From Lacrimispora saccharolytica (GTDB lineage: Bacteria > Bacillota > Clostridia > Lachnospirales > Lachnospiraceae): DNA of 64,000 nt. A program made the translations under genes and the position numbers. This document shows positions 25,763-34,175 of the stretch, in pieces (positions within the stretch are counted from its first letter, which is position 1; every line of letters begins with the position of its first letter). The notes beneath the pieces are model-generated. The model searched no databases. It worked only from the letters and a program-made list of their open reading frames with translations, and was not told the DNA's origin. The stretch covers positions 46,365-110,364 of the forward strand of contig JACJJN010000009.1 in the NCBI GenBank assembly GCA_016899975.1. The letters run 5' to 3'.

Positions 25763-26512
25763 TCAGGCAAGTTCAGCAAGCTGCTGAAGAGCGGTATCGC
25801 GGACCAGAACCTCGCTGTGCTCTGCCAGATACGCTTCTCCGATGCCGGAAAACGCTTTTTGCTGTCCATACTCAGAAAGAATATTGCAGATTTTGTTGAA
25901 ATCCTCTGGTGAGCAGCCTGATTGATGAAGGACCAGCTGATATTCGTTCTGCGGTTCAATCTTGTACAGAGAATTTTTTCCTGAGAAATAGTGATTCAGT
26001 GCGTTTGCTGAAGAGATGACTTCGTCCAGCGAATGAAAACGGAAGGTACGGACAAGATCCACAGGGGCATCCTTTGCGGGAGCTTCCGCAGTGTCTTTCT
26101 CTGCGGAAGCAGCTTTTTTCTTCTGTTCCGCCTTGGTCCGGGCTTCATAGATTTTCTGGAAAAGGTCGATAATATCATCTGCGCCGGAATACTGTACCGG
26201 TGCCTGACTGTCTCCTTCGTCACTGGAAGGAGCAAATTTGGAGAAGCGGGTATCCAGTTCCTGGGGATCATCGACTTTTGTGATGATCAGGACGATACTG
26301 TCCGGAGCGACCGGAATCGCTTCCACCATCAGCGGTGCGTTATCATAGTTAAAACCAAACTGTTCGTTGGCTTCTACCATCATATCCTGAAACAGGTTCC
26401 TGGCTTTTTCTGTTCCGTAAGCCAGTTCGCTGAGCTTAATTTTTCGGTTTGCAAGATCCGCACTGGTTAAAGTACAGCGAATCTGGTTGTCATTGAGCTT
26501 TTCAATTTTCAA
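25763..26512 (-). CDS. mecA: Adaptor protein MecA
   Basis: A 249-residue MecA, the adaptor that delivers targets to the ClpC unfoldase. The N-terminal substrate-binding domain starts MKIEKLNDNQIRCTLT; a low-complexity Lys/Ala linker and a C-terminal ClpC-binding domain (FRFHSLDEVI, YFSGKNSLYKI, ILSEYGQQKAF) follow. The start is most likely TTG 26512, with AGAGGA about 9 bases upstream and the family N-terminus; the GTG three codons earlier would leave only 1-2 bases spacing. In Bacillus MecA-ClpC controls competence and sporulation factors. It is a single gene. Confidence 0.9.
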   Translation of the reverse strand: MKIEKLNDNQIRCTLTSADLANRKIKLSELAYGTEKARNLFQDMMVEANEQFGFNYDNAPLMVEAIPVAPDSIVLIITKVDDPQELDTRFSKFAPSSDEGDSQAPVQYSGADDIIDLFQKIYEARTKAEQKKKAASAEKDTAEAPAKDAPVDLVRTFRFHSLDEVISSANALNHYFSGKNSLYKIEPQNEYQLVLHQSGCSPEDFNKICNILSEYGQQKAFSGIGEAYLAEHSEVLVRDTALQQLAELA

Positions 26513-26621
26513 AACCGTCACATCCTCTCGTAAAGGTTAAAAATATCAGGCTACTAATGTATAGTATAGCACATTGGGCGAAGATGTAAAGAACTTAACA
26601 CTTTTTTCATAATTTGCAGGC

Positions 26622-26649
26622 TTGTATTTTGCCCAGGCTCCGGTATAAT
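26622..26649 (+). promoter_or_regulatory. Promoter of an unassigned transcript
   Basis: TTGTAT and a perfect TATAAT are separated by 16 bases. The first gene after it starts more than 450 bases later, so an RNA or long leader is implied. Confidence 0.6.
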
Positions 26650-26654
26650 GAAAG

Positions 26655-27028
26655 AAAGAACCGAAACAGCAGTATAGGTTTCCGGCAAAAGGTGCATCTT
26701 TTGCCGCCTGTGATTCCTGCTGGTCTTATTATCAGAAATTCTTCAGTATTTTCCCGTTATCAGAAAGAGCCGGTATCCCGTGAAAACTGCTGGCTGTGTT
26801 CTTGTATTGAGTAACTGTAAAAAGAAGGGTATTCTCGGAATGACAGTCTCTGAACGGATCAGACAGATACCGCAGAGATCCATGAGAGTCCCTCAGGATG
26901 GTCTGTCCGGCGTTTTTGTATATCACAGAGTCGGAAACGGCAAAGGACAGTCCAAAGCACCCGGAGGCAAGATGGTAAATATCGGTCCCTTGAGCATAAC
27001 TGTTGCTAACGGGTGCTTTTTTTGTTAT
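26655..27028 (+). ncRNA. Candidate structured RNA or long leader before the GH18 gene
   Basis: This stretch holds no credible gene. It follows a TATAAT promoter and ends in a terminator. A nested hairpin at 26667-26722 pairs CAGCAG/CTGCTG, AGG/CCT and CGGCAAAAG/CTTTTGCCG; a second ACTGCTG copy at about 26785 can pair with the same 5' arm (and GAAC with GTTC), so two folds are possible. A later domain pairs GGATCAGACAG with the GGTCTGTCC region. None of the riboswitch or 6S/tmRNA/RNase P signatures I know could be matched. Confidence 0.4.
26954..27023 (+). terminator. Terminator with a large loop upstream of GH18
   Basis: AAAGCACCCG pairs with CGGGTGCTTT, followed by seven T. The 48-base loop itself can fold (GCAAGAT.../GTTGCTAAC). 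It lies about 85 bases before the GH18 start, so it can act as an attenuator of that gene. Confidence 0.7.
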
Positions 27029-27111
27029 ACTGAACATGTTATCAGACGAATTTTGAGGGGAAACCGCGAAGAATGCGGAAAATATCGAAAGAGAAGACGG
27101 AGGATAAAAAT

Positions 27112-28812
27112 ATGCGGAAGGACAGGAAAAAGAAGGGGAGAATTTCACCTGTTCTGGTAGTAGTTCTGCTGATCGTGCTGATCGCGGCTGCAGGAGTTGT
27201 TTCCTTTCTCGTGCAAAGATATACGCCGAGCAGGGTACAGATGGATCGGAACGCCTATTTTCAGGTAACAGGGGATACAGAGGCGGCGTTGGTGCTCAAC
27301 GGCAGCATCTGTGAGGAAAAAGGAGTGATGATCCAGGGAGAGCTTTATGCTTCCAGTACGTTTGTTTCGCAGCAGCTGAACAGCGCCTTTTACTGGGATC
27401 AGGAGTCCCAGGCAATTTTACTGACAATTCCTGCCGGGGTGATGAGAATCGCGCCGGGAGATGCTACATACAGTACGGCACAGGGACAGCCGGCAGTGCA
27501 GACAGGCGCAGACGGCACTGTATACATTGCGATGGAATATGTACAGCAATATACAGATATGGACTATGCCTTTTATACTGAACCGAACCGGGCTGTGATG
27601 CGGACCGAATGGGACGGTCTGTCTCAGGTGGAAGTAACCGCCGATGAGAGCGTTGTGAGATACCGGGGAGGGATTAAAAGCGATATTCTTACAGGCGTCT
27701 CTGGAGGAGACCCACTGTATTATCTGGAAAGTCTTGAGAACTGGGTTCATGTAATGACACAGGACGGGTATACAGGATATATAGAAAAGGAAGATGTGTC
27801 CGAAGCTCAGGAGGCTCCGGTTCATGTACAGGACGCCAGCCTGATCTTTACCGGGATCAGGAGAGATTACAAGATCAACCTGGCATGGCATCAGACCACG
27901 TCCCAGGAGGCAAACGCGGCGTTTGGCTCTGTGACCGCCAATATGAAGGGCGTGAATGTGATCTCTCCGACCTGGTTTTCCGTGCTGGACAATACGGGAA
28001 CGCTTTCCAGCCTTGCCAGCGCTGATTATGTCAATCAGGCACATGCGGCGGGGCTTGAGGTCTGGGGACTGATCGACAATTTCAATGAGAATTTCAGTAC
28101 GGAGACGGCACTGGCAAGTTACTCCGTGCGTACCAATATTATCAACCAACTGATTTTCGCGGCTCAGCAGACAGGGCTGGACGGGATCAATGTGGACTTC
28201 GAACAGCTGACAGAAGCATCGATTCCCCACTATATTCAGTTCCTGCGGGAATTATCCGCCGCGGCTCACGGTGTAAATCTTGTGGTTTCCGTGGATACTG
28301 CGGTGCCTCAGTCTTTTACAGAGTATTATAACCGTGGGGAGCAGGCAAAGACCGTGGACTATATGATCATGATGGGCTATGACGAGCACTACGCGGGAAG
28401 CGAAGAGGCAGGTTCGGTGGCTTCCCTTCCGTTTGTGGAAGCGGGGATACAGACCATGCTGGAGGATATCCCTGCAGACAAAATAATCTGTGCGATCCCA
28501 TTTTACACCCGCCTGTGGACAGAGACTTTTGGCCAGGTGGGAGTGACCAGCGAGGTGCTGGGGATGGATGGAGCAGATCAGTATGTAGCGCAGCTGGGAA
28601 TGACGAAAACCTGGGATGCGTCGGTGGGACAGAATGTTGCGATGGCGGAGACAGACACCGCCAGATATACCATATGGATGGAAGATGAACAGTCCATCGA
28701 AGAGAAAATGAAGCTGATCGCCAATTATGGTCTTGCTGGTGTTGCAGAGTGGAAGCTTGGATTTGAACGGGCAACGGTCTGGGATATCATTGCAAAATAT
28801 ATCGCTCAATAA
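27112..28812 (+). CDS. Membrane-anchored GH18 protein with SH3 domain
   Basis: A 566-residue surface protein. A membrane helix (residues 11-34) is followed by two stalk-like copper-amine-oxidase-N-type repeats (about 50-165), an SH3-like segment (ENWVHVMTQDGYTGYIEKED) and a GH18 domain with the catalytic motif DGINVDFE at 357-364, Glu364 being the acid. Relatives are spore or cell-wall GlcNAc-linkage hydrolases (SleL/YaaH type). ATG 27112 has ACGGAGGAT before it; an earlier ATG does not. It is the first gene of a set with a coiled-coil protein and cwlD, and a terminator lies in its leader, so attenuation is possible. Confidence 0.87.
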   Translation: MRKDRKKKGRISPVLVVVLLIVLIAAAGVVSFLVQRYTPSRVQMDRNAYFQVTGDTEAALVLNGSICEEKGVMIQGELYASSTFVSQQLNSAFYWDQESQAILLTIPAGVMRIAPGDATYSTAQGQPAVQTGADGTVYIAMEYVQQYTDMDYAFYTEPNRAVMRTEWDGLSQVEVTADESVVRYRGGIKSDILTGVSGGDPLYYLESLENWVHVMTQDGYTGYIEKEDVSEAQEAPVHVQDASLIFTGIRRDYKINLAWHQTTSQEANAAFGSVTANMKGVNVISPTWFSVLDNTGTLSSLASADYVNQAHAAGLEVWGLIDNFNENFSTETALASYSVRTNIINQLIFAAQQTGLDGINVDFEQLTEASIPHYIQFLRELSAAAHGVNLVVSVDTAVPQSFTEYYNRGEQAKTVDYMIMMGYDEHYAGSEEAGSVASLPFVEAGIQTMLEDIPADKIICAIPFYTRLWTETFGQVGVTSEVLGMDGADQYVAQLGMTKTWDASVGQNVAMAETDTARYTIWMEDEQSIEEKMKLIANYGLAGVAEWKLGFERATVWDIIAKYIAQ

Positions 28813-28870
28813 CAGCAGACGATCCGATGGCGGAACGGCTGACGATGACAAAAGAATGGAGGAGTATGAA

Positions 28871-29710
28871 ATGGCAGCAGAATTTGATGAAGAAATGTTC
28901 AAAACCACGCTGATGGGGGGATTTGACAAGGAGGATGTTCTGACAAAGTTTCAGGAAGCAAGGGACGAAGCTTACAAGGAGCAGAAAAAACTGGAGGCGC
29001 AGGTGGAGGAGCGCGACAAACTGATCAGCGAACTCCGGCAGAGCCTGAAGAATAAAGAAACAGAGAATGAGCAGCTTCAGAAAGACATCAAAGAAAAATA
29101 CCAGAGTTATATCGATAATTATGACAGCATCGGAAAACTGGTCTATGACGCAAAGGTGCGCTCTGACAATATGATGTCTGAGACAAAGCAGCAGTGCGAT
29201 CAGATGCTTCGGGAGACAAAAGAAGAGTGTGCCCGCATGGTAGAGGAAGCCCGCCGGAAAGAAGAAGAGGTTGTGGCAGTCTACGAGGCAAAGATTGAAC
29301 AGCAGGCGCAGGAAGCGCAGCAGTTTATGGAGCGTCAGATGACCCAGGGACGTGACAGTTACCGGATCATCCGGAACGAGATGGCACAGATGGTGCAGGC
29401 GATGAATGAGCTTCAGAAAGGCTTTCTTGAGAGCTATAAGAAAGTGCGCACGGTCAAGGATGCCATGGACAGATCCGCTCAGAAGCTGGAACCGTTTTTC
29501 CGTCAGCTTCAGGAGGATACAGTGAAAGAAAAAGAAGCGGGAAAATCCGGCAAGAAGACAGAAGAGAAAAGCAGCGGGAGTAAAGCAAAGAAGGTGCCGG
29601 AGGAAGAAGAGTTTCTGGATGACGGTGTGGACTTTGATGAAGAACTGGAAAATGAAATTCATCGGCTTCTGAAGGACGAGGAAGAATCCGAGGACGGCGG
29701 TCAGGGCTGA
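28871..29710 (+). CDS. DivIVA-like coiled-coil protein
   Basis: A 279-residue protein dominated by coiled coil from about residue 25 to 200. Its start, FKTTLMGGFDKEDVLTKFQ, resembles the short N-terminal lipid-binding motif of DivIVA/GpsB proteins, which locate to curved or dividing membrane. The C-terminal part is very acidic (EEEEFLDDGVDFDEELEN). ATG 28871 follows TGGAGGAGTATGAA; the longer frame overlaps the end of the GH18 gene without a ribosome site. Between a wall hydrolase and cwlD it probably helps place the septum or the forespore coat. No enzyme motif is seen. Confidence 0.68.
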   Translation: MAAEFDEEMFKTTLMGGFDKEDVLTKFQEARDEAYKEQKKLEAQVEERDKLISELRQSLKNKETENEQLQKDIKEKYQSYIDNYDSIGKLVYDAKVRSDNMMSETKQQCDQMLRETKEECARMVEEARRKEEEVVAVYEAKIEQQAQEAQQFMERQMTQGRDSYRIIRNEMAQMVQAMNELQKGFLESYKKVRTVKDAMDRSAQKLEPFFRQLQEDTVKEKEAGKSGKKTEEKSSGSKAKKVPEEEEFLDDGVDFDEELENEIHRLLKDEEESEDGGQG

Positions 29711-29715
29711 AATAC

Positions 29716-29768
29716 ATCCCTCCTGCATATACATGAGTAGAAGTATATGCAGCGGGGGATTTTTTTGT
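29716..29768 (+). terminator. Terminator-like hairpin carrying the cwlD ribosome site
   Basis: ATCCCTCCTGCATATAC pairs with GTATATGCAGCGGGGGAT and is followed by seven T. The GCGGGGG that should bind ribosomes for cwlD lies in the right arm, and the GTG start follows the T run directly. When folded, the hairpin would both end transcription and hide the site. Confidence 0.75.
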
Positions 29769-30462
29769 GCTGAAAAAGAAGAGAATGGAGCTTTTGATGG
29801 CGGTTCTTTTTCTGGCCGCAGCCTATTGTCTGTCCAGAGAGGGGGCGAAGCTGGTAGAAAATATGGAAGGTCAGAAAAAGCTGGTGGTCGTGGATCCGGG
29901 ACATGGCGGAGAAGATCCGGGAAAGATCGGGATCAACGACGAAAAAGAAAAGGATATCAATCTGGAAATATCCCTGATGCTGAGGGAAAAACTGGAGAAG
30001 CAGGGGATTTCCGTGGTGATGACGAGGGAAGAGGACGAAGGTCTGTATGAAGAAAATGCTTCCAACAAAAAGGTACAGGATTTGCAGAGAAGGGTGGAAA
30101 TGATCCATGAAAGGCAGCCGGACTGTGTGGTCAGTATCCACCAGAACAGCTATTCCGATCCTGCGGTGAAGGGAGCGCAGGTTTTCTACTATGAGGATTC
30201 TGTCGAAGGAAAACGTCTTGCAGAGTGTCTGCAGAATGCCCTGATCGAGCAGGTGGATTCGGAGAATCACAGACAGGCGAAGGGGAACACGACGTATTAT
30301 CTGCTGAAGCGGACCGATGCGCCGCTTGTGATCTGTGAGTGCGGATTTTTGTCCAATCCGGAGGAGGCGGAGCTGCTTACGGAAAAAGAGTATCAGGAAA
30401 AAGTTACGGACGCGGTCGTCAGCGGCGTGCTGGAATATCTGAATGCCAGCGGAGGAACGTGA
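29767..30462 (+). CDS. cwlD: Germination-specific N-acetylmuramoyl-L-alanine amidase CwlD
   Basis: A 231-residue Amidase_3 zinc enzyme with an N-terminal signal or membrane helix (residues 8-21). Zinc ligands and catalytic residues are His46 in VVDPGHGGEDPG, Glu63-region EKDINLEISLML, His125 in VVSIHQNSYS and Glu190 in LVICECGFLSN. In spores CwlD removes stem peptides so that muramic-delta-lactam can form in the cortex. GTG 29767 has GGGGG 8 bases upstream, inside the hairpin; ATG 29785 is a fallback start. It follows the GH18 and coiled-coil genes. Confidence 0.88.
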   Translation: MLKKKRMELLMAVLFLAAAYCLSREGAKLVENMEGQKKLVVVDPGHGGEDPGKIGINDEKEKDINLEISLMLREKLEKQGISVVMTREEDEGLYEENASNKKVQDLQRRVEMIHERQPDCVVSIHQNSYSDPAVKGAQVFYYEDSVEGKRLAECLQNALIEQVDSENHRQAKGNTTYYLLKRTDAPLVICECGFLSNPEEAELLTEKEYQEKVTDAVVSGVLEYLNASGGT

Positions 30463-30507
30463 GCAGCCATGCGATCAAAAAGTGTAACTTCATTCCAGCT
30501 GAACGGT

Positions 30508-30553
30508 AAAAAACAGCCCGGCTGTCTGCATTTGGCGGCAGACAGCCGGGCTG
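30508..30553 (-). terminator. Terminator of darA
   Basis: CAGCCCGGCTGTCTGC pairs perfectly (16 bp) with GCAGACAGCCGGGCTG; on the minus strand it is followed by TTTTTT. It also stands after cwlD on the plus strand. Confidence 0.92.
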
Positions 30554-30559
30554 TGTGAC

Positions 30560-30898
30560 TCAGAATTTTTCCAGACGATCCATGGTCAGCTCAAATACGG
30601 TGCATCCGCCGGCTGACGTATCGATGGGAACGGAATAGTTCGCGCCTGCATAGGCATTTCCGCTTTCTGTGTGCGGCGTGGAATATGTGATAGATTTCCG
30701 AAGTCCTGCGTATTCACGGAGAACATTCAGGGCAATCGCTGCATTGGCGTCTTCGGTGCCGATCATCAAAGTGGTGTTCTTCTCCTGAAGAAAACCGCCG
30801 GTGGTGGCAAGCTCCGTGACAAAGATTCCTTTCTGGTTCAGGGCAGCGATGGTGTCCGCCTTATCTTCTTTTTTCATGATCGCAATTAAAAGTTTCAT
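30560..30898 (-). CDS. darA: Cyclic-di-AMP receptor DarA (PII-like)
   Basis: A 112-residue PII-like trimeric protein (DUF970) that binds c-di-AMP. The family start MKLLIAIMKKEDKADTIAAL, TELATTGGFLQEKNTTLMIG and a C-terminal GGCTVFELTMDRLEKF are seen. Its output is not settled in any organism. AGGGAGGAAAAAT precedes ATG. A minus-strand promoter TTGACA-17-TATAAC (31048-31020) lies upstream. With gdpP in the same window it shows that c-di-AMP signalling operates. Confidence 0.93.
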   Translation of the reverse strand: MKLLIAIMKKEDKADTIAALNQKGIFVTELATTGGFLQEKNTTLMIGTEDANAAIALNVLREYAGLRKSITYSTPHTESGNAYAGANYSVPIDTSAGGCTVFELTMDRLEKF

Positions 30899-31019
30899 AG
30901 ATTTTTCCTCCCTGTTTCCAGCTCAAAACGCTGAATTTTCCGGCTAATCGGAAAAAGGATTCCGACCGCTGCAGATAGGCAACAGTCCAGCCATCGGAAC
31001 TGTTGCGTTTATAGTACCA

Positions 31020-31048
31020 GTTATATATAAAATTCTCGTTTCTGTCAA
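31020..31048 (-). promoter_or_regulatory. Promoter of darA
   Basis: On the minus strand, perfect TTGACA and TATAAC are separated by 17 bases, about 120 bases before the gene. The opposite strand has a TATAAT (31093-31098) for the GH42 pseudogene. Confidence 0.7.
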
Positions 31049-31125
31049 GCAATTTAGAGAAAATTTCTCTTTTTTACGGCAATGAATTTGTTTATAATAA
31101 AAGAAAAACGTAAGAGGAGGCTTTT

Positions 31126-32488
31126 ATGGAGCGATTACTTTATGGGGCGGCATATTACGAGGAGTATCTTCCGGTGGACCGGCTGGAAAAAGATGTGGAG
31201 ATGATGAAAGCTGCCGGGATCAATGTCGTGCGGATCGCGGAATCCACCTGGAGCACCTGTGAGCCGCAGGATGGGGTGTTTGATTTTTCCCATGTGGAGC
31301 GGGTGCTGGACGCCATGGAGCAGGCGGGAATCTCCGTGATCATCGGAACGCCCACCTATGCGGTGCCCACCTGGATGGTGAAGGCGTATCCCGAGGTGCT
31401 TGCCACGACAAAACAGGGACAGGGCATTTATGGGGCGCGTCAGATTATGGACATTACCAATCCGGTCTATTTGTTTTACGCGGAACGTGTAATCCGGAAG
31501 CTGATGGAGCACACGGCGCACCGCAGCTGTGTGATCAGCTTTCAGCTGGACAATGAGACAAAGTATTACGGGACGGCAGGAAAAAATGTCCAGCAGGGCT
31601 TTGTGAAGTATCTGAGGGAAAAGTTTCAGGATGACCTGGATGCGATGAATCATGAATTTGGCCTGGATTACTGGAGCAACCGGATCAACGCATGGGAAGA
31701 TTTCCCGGATGTGCGGGGGACGATCAACGGAAGTCTGGGCGCGGAGTTTGAGAAATAAAACAGATCGGCAGGGAGTTTTCCGCATATTCTCAGCACCTGG
31801 TAAATCTGAAAAAGAAGAATTCCACGGCGATCCTGGTCAGCAATGAGGCTTTGACCGCCCTGGAATGGTTCCCGGTCAATGCCGGTCCGGATGCCTCTGT
31901 GCCGGTGAAATATAATGATATTGTAAGATGGATCTATGATACACTGTACCGGATGAACATCGAATGTGATTTTGTCTGGCCGGACAGTGAAAATATTGAG
32001 GAATATGACTGGGTGATCGTACCTGCGCTGTACGCGGCTCCGGAAGCGCTTCTGCACCGTCTGAACCGCTACGTGGAGGCGGGCGGAGGTGTTTATGGAG
32101 CTTCTGCAGCCACAGGGAGCTCATGTGCTGGTGTCCTATGAACATCCGGCATGGAAGGAATATGCGGCAGTGACGGAACACAGTTATGGCAAAGGAAGCG
32201 CGGTCTATGTGGGATGCAAGACGACAGACGCCTTTTTGAGCAGAATTCTCCGGTACTGTGCAGAAAAAGCAGGGATATCTTTGGAGGAGAATACTTATCC
32301 GGTGATCGTGCGGAAAGGAACCAATCCGATGGGCGAGAAGATCTGTTATTATCTGAATTATTCACCGGAAGTTCAGCAGGTTCGCTCGCATCCGTCCGGG
32401 GACAGTCTCATGGGATGGAAAACAGCGGAAGGAAAATGAAGGGTTCGAGCTGAATCCATGGGGTGTGGAGATTCTTGTCTGCAAATAA
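31126..32488 (+). pseudogene. Degraded GH42 beta-galactosidase
   Basis: Remnants of one GH42 gene (normally about 670-690 residues) lie in three frames. The first 210 codons are clear GH42 barrel: LLYGAAYYEEYLPVD, MKAAGINVVRIAESTW and the acid/base Glu in SFQLDNETKYYG, ending GAEFEK and a stop. The next frame continues QHLVNLKKKNSTAILVSN and DIVRWIYDTLYRMNIECD, which belong to the trimerisation domain; a further shift gives GAHVLVSYEHPAW and later ICYYLNYSPEVQ; a last shift gives ELNPWGVEILVCK and the stop at 32488. The part of the barrel with the nucleophile is missing, so internal deletions as well as frameshifts occurred. AAGAGGAGG and a promoter remain. Confidence 0.88.
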
Positions 32489-32587
32489 ATGTTTGCAGGA
32501 ACGTTCGAAAGGAATCGTTCCGGCAGTTGAATGGTTCCTGCATTCAATTGATAAAAAGCGATTCGTGATGGAACAGATGGGAAATTA

Positions 32588-32613
32588 TAGAGCCGCCCGG
32601 TATGGGCGGCTCA
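32588..32613. terminator. Hairpin between the GH42 remnant and the serpin
   Basis: GAGCCGCCC pairs with GGGCGGCTC across GGTAT. It lies downstream of both convergent units; T runs are weak. Confidence 0.45.
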
Positions 32614-32693
32614 AGTGCTGTGTCTGGGAACGTTGGGTCAGAGAATGCTGTGTCTTAGGATTGTTTAAAGGAGAATCGAAAGGAGAATACAGA

Positions 32694-34034
32694 TCATATT
32701 TCCGTGACGGTATCCGCCGTGCCGATAAAGAGCGGAAGATTGGCGGTGCAGTCTATGATCAGATAAAGGAAAGGACGGTTCAGAATAACCTCTTTCTGCT
32801 CCTGTGGATCGTCCGCAGAAGAACCGCTTTCAATTTCAACGGCAGTGGCAGCGCCTGCCTTCGTGCCCTGTTCATCCAGGGTAAGAAATGTTTTGTGAAG
32901 AACCTTGCTGATGTAGAGAGGCCCGTCCTGGGAAGAACCCATGCCGGAGAGATCCGCAGCACTGCTGTCGAATGCGTCCGTCATACCCATAGACTTCAGA
33001 ACATCCGAAAGCTCTGTGGAACATTCCGTTTCAAATTTCGGCAGGGAGACATTGACCGGGATGTCCTGTGGCTGCCGGAGAAGTTCCAGCAGCGTTTCTC
33101 CGGTGAGTGTATCCGCATATTCGGAGACGGTCATGTCTTCTTCCGGAAGGAGAGCTGCAAAGGCGTAATCAGCGTTGTGGTAGTATTTCAAAAAGCCTGT
33201 GGCGTGTTCCGATTCTAAATACTGATGTTCCTGGGAATGCATGAAGACGGCGTTGATGGTATCCCCGCCTTCGCAGGTGAATAAATCCTCGGAACATGCC
33301 TGTTCGATATAAGGATCCGCCCATTCCGCGTCAAAGGAGAGGGCGTTGATCAGATACAGGACCGCATCCTCAGGAATTTCCGAGAGAATTTCGGGAATCA
33401 TGCCATTTGTGTGGTCTTTCACCCATAAATTGATATCCTCCATCGTCTGATCGTCGAAGGCAGCCTGATAGACAGAGGCGTCATAATATCCGGCGGCGGT
33501 TTGGAGAAATTCTTCGTTGATCTGAAGTTCTTCACTGTCCTTGAGCCAAAGGGAATCGGCGAGATGCAGTCTGGACTTTTCACTGGAAGGGAGCGCCTGC
33601 AGGTAGGAGGACAGATATTCGTTCAATTCCCCGACCGGCATGCCGAAGACTTCTTCCATCTGTGCCAGTGTGTGGTTCCTTGCCCCGTTCGCAGTCATGG
33701 AAAGGGCATAGAGGGCGGAAACCGGGGAGAGAAGTGTATTTGCCTTCCCTTTCGTCAGTTCCTCCTGAAACATCCGGACAGAAAAATCCATGATGGCATC
33801 CGCCCCGGAACCGGTAAGATCCGCGTTGGTCTGAATGGCCGGATAATCTTTATCGGCAAGCAGATCCCGGGCTTCGAGACGGCCCTGCAGGGAGCCGCAG
33901 CCGGAGAGAGAACCTGTGCCGGAAACAGCAAGAAAGAATGCCAGGACGGCGGAAGAAATCCGTTCCAGAGATCGTTTCGCCGGCGGAATCGTTGCATGTT
34001 TTATAGCTTTGCGCGGGATTGTTCGTAGCTTCAT
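32694..34034 (-). CDS. Serpin (serine protease inhibitor) lipoprotein
   Basis: A 446-residue serpin. The N-terminus is basic, followed by a hydrophobic segment and lipobox LSGC with Cys46, so the protein is probably lipid-anchored outside the cell. The serpin body includes TLLSPVSALYALSMTANGA and LYLINALSFDAEW; the reactive-centre hinge GTKAGAATAVEIE and the closing NRPFLYLIID are intact, which supports real inhibitory movement. In gut bacteria such serpins are thought to block host proteases. GAAAGGAGG precedes ATG. It stands alone between the uxaC operon and a decayed GH42 gene. Confidence 0.92.
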   Translation of the reverse strand: MKLRTIPRKAIKHATIPPAKRSLERISSAVLAFFLAVSGTGSLSGCGSLQGRLEARDLLADKDYPAIQTNADLTGSGADAIMDFSVRMFQEELTKGKANTLLSPVSALYALSMTANGARNHTLAQMEEVFGMPVGELNEYLSSYLQALPSSEKSRLHLADSLWLKDSEELQINEEFLQTAAGYYDASVYQAAFDDQTMEDINLWVKDHTNGMIPEILSEIPEDAVLYLINALSFDAEWADPYIEQACSEDLFTCEGGDTINAVFMHSQEHQYLESEHATGFLKYYHNADYAFAALLPEEDMTVSEYADTLTGETLLELLRQPQDIPVNVSLPKFETECSTELSDVLKSMGMTDAFDSSAADLSGMGSSQDGPLYISKVLHKTFLTLDEQGTKAGAATAVEIESGSSADDPQEQKEVILNRPFLYLIIDCTANLPLFIGTADTVTEI

Positions 34035-34083
34035 TGGAAACCTCCTTTCATTTCCGATCCCGATGGGAACAAGGGGCAGAGAG

Positions 34084-34121
34084 AGCCTGCGGCAGACATC
34101 TGTTTCTGTCTGCCGCAGGCT
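34084..34121. terminator. Perfect 15-bp hairpin between serpin and uxaC
   Basis: AGCCTGCGGCAGACA pairs perfectly with TGTCTGCCGCAGGCT. On the minus strand it follows uxaC and precedes the serpin, but lacks a good T run there, so termination is likely but incomplete. Confidence 0.6.
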
Positions 34122-34175
34122 TTGTCCTGCGCTTGGATATAAAATTCACGCTTCGGAAATAACCGAAAGCAATGA

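Noticed and set aside
26655..26830. 6S RNA, SRP RNA or c-di-AMP riboswitch assignment
   Set aside because: None of the conserved words I know for these RNAs could be lined up; left as an unassigned candidate.
26780..27160. 126-residue plus-strand frame before GH18
   Set aside because: It crosses the large-loop terminator and has no ribosome site or homology.
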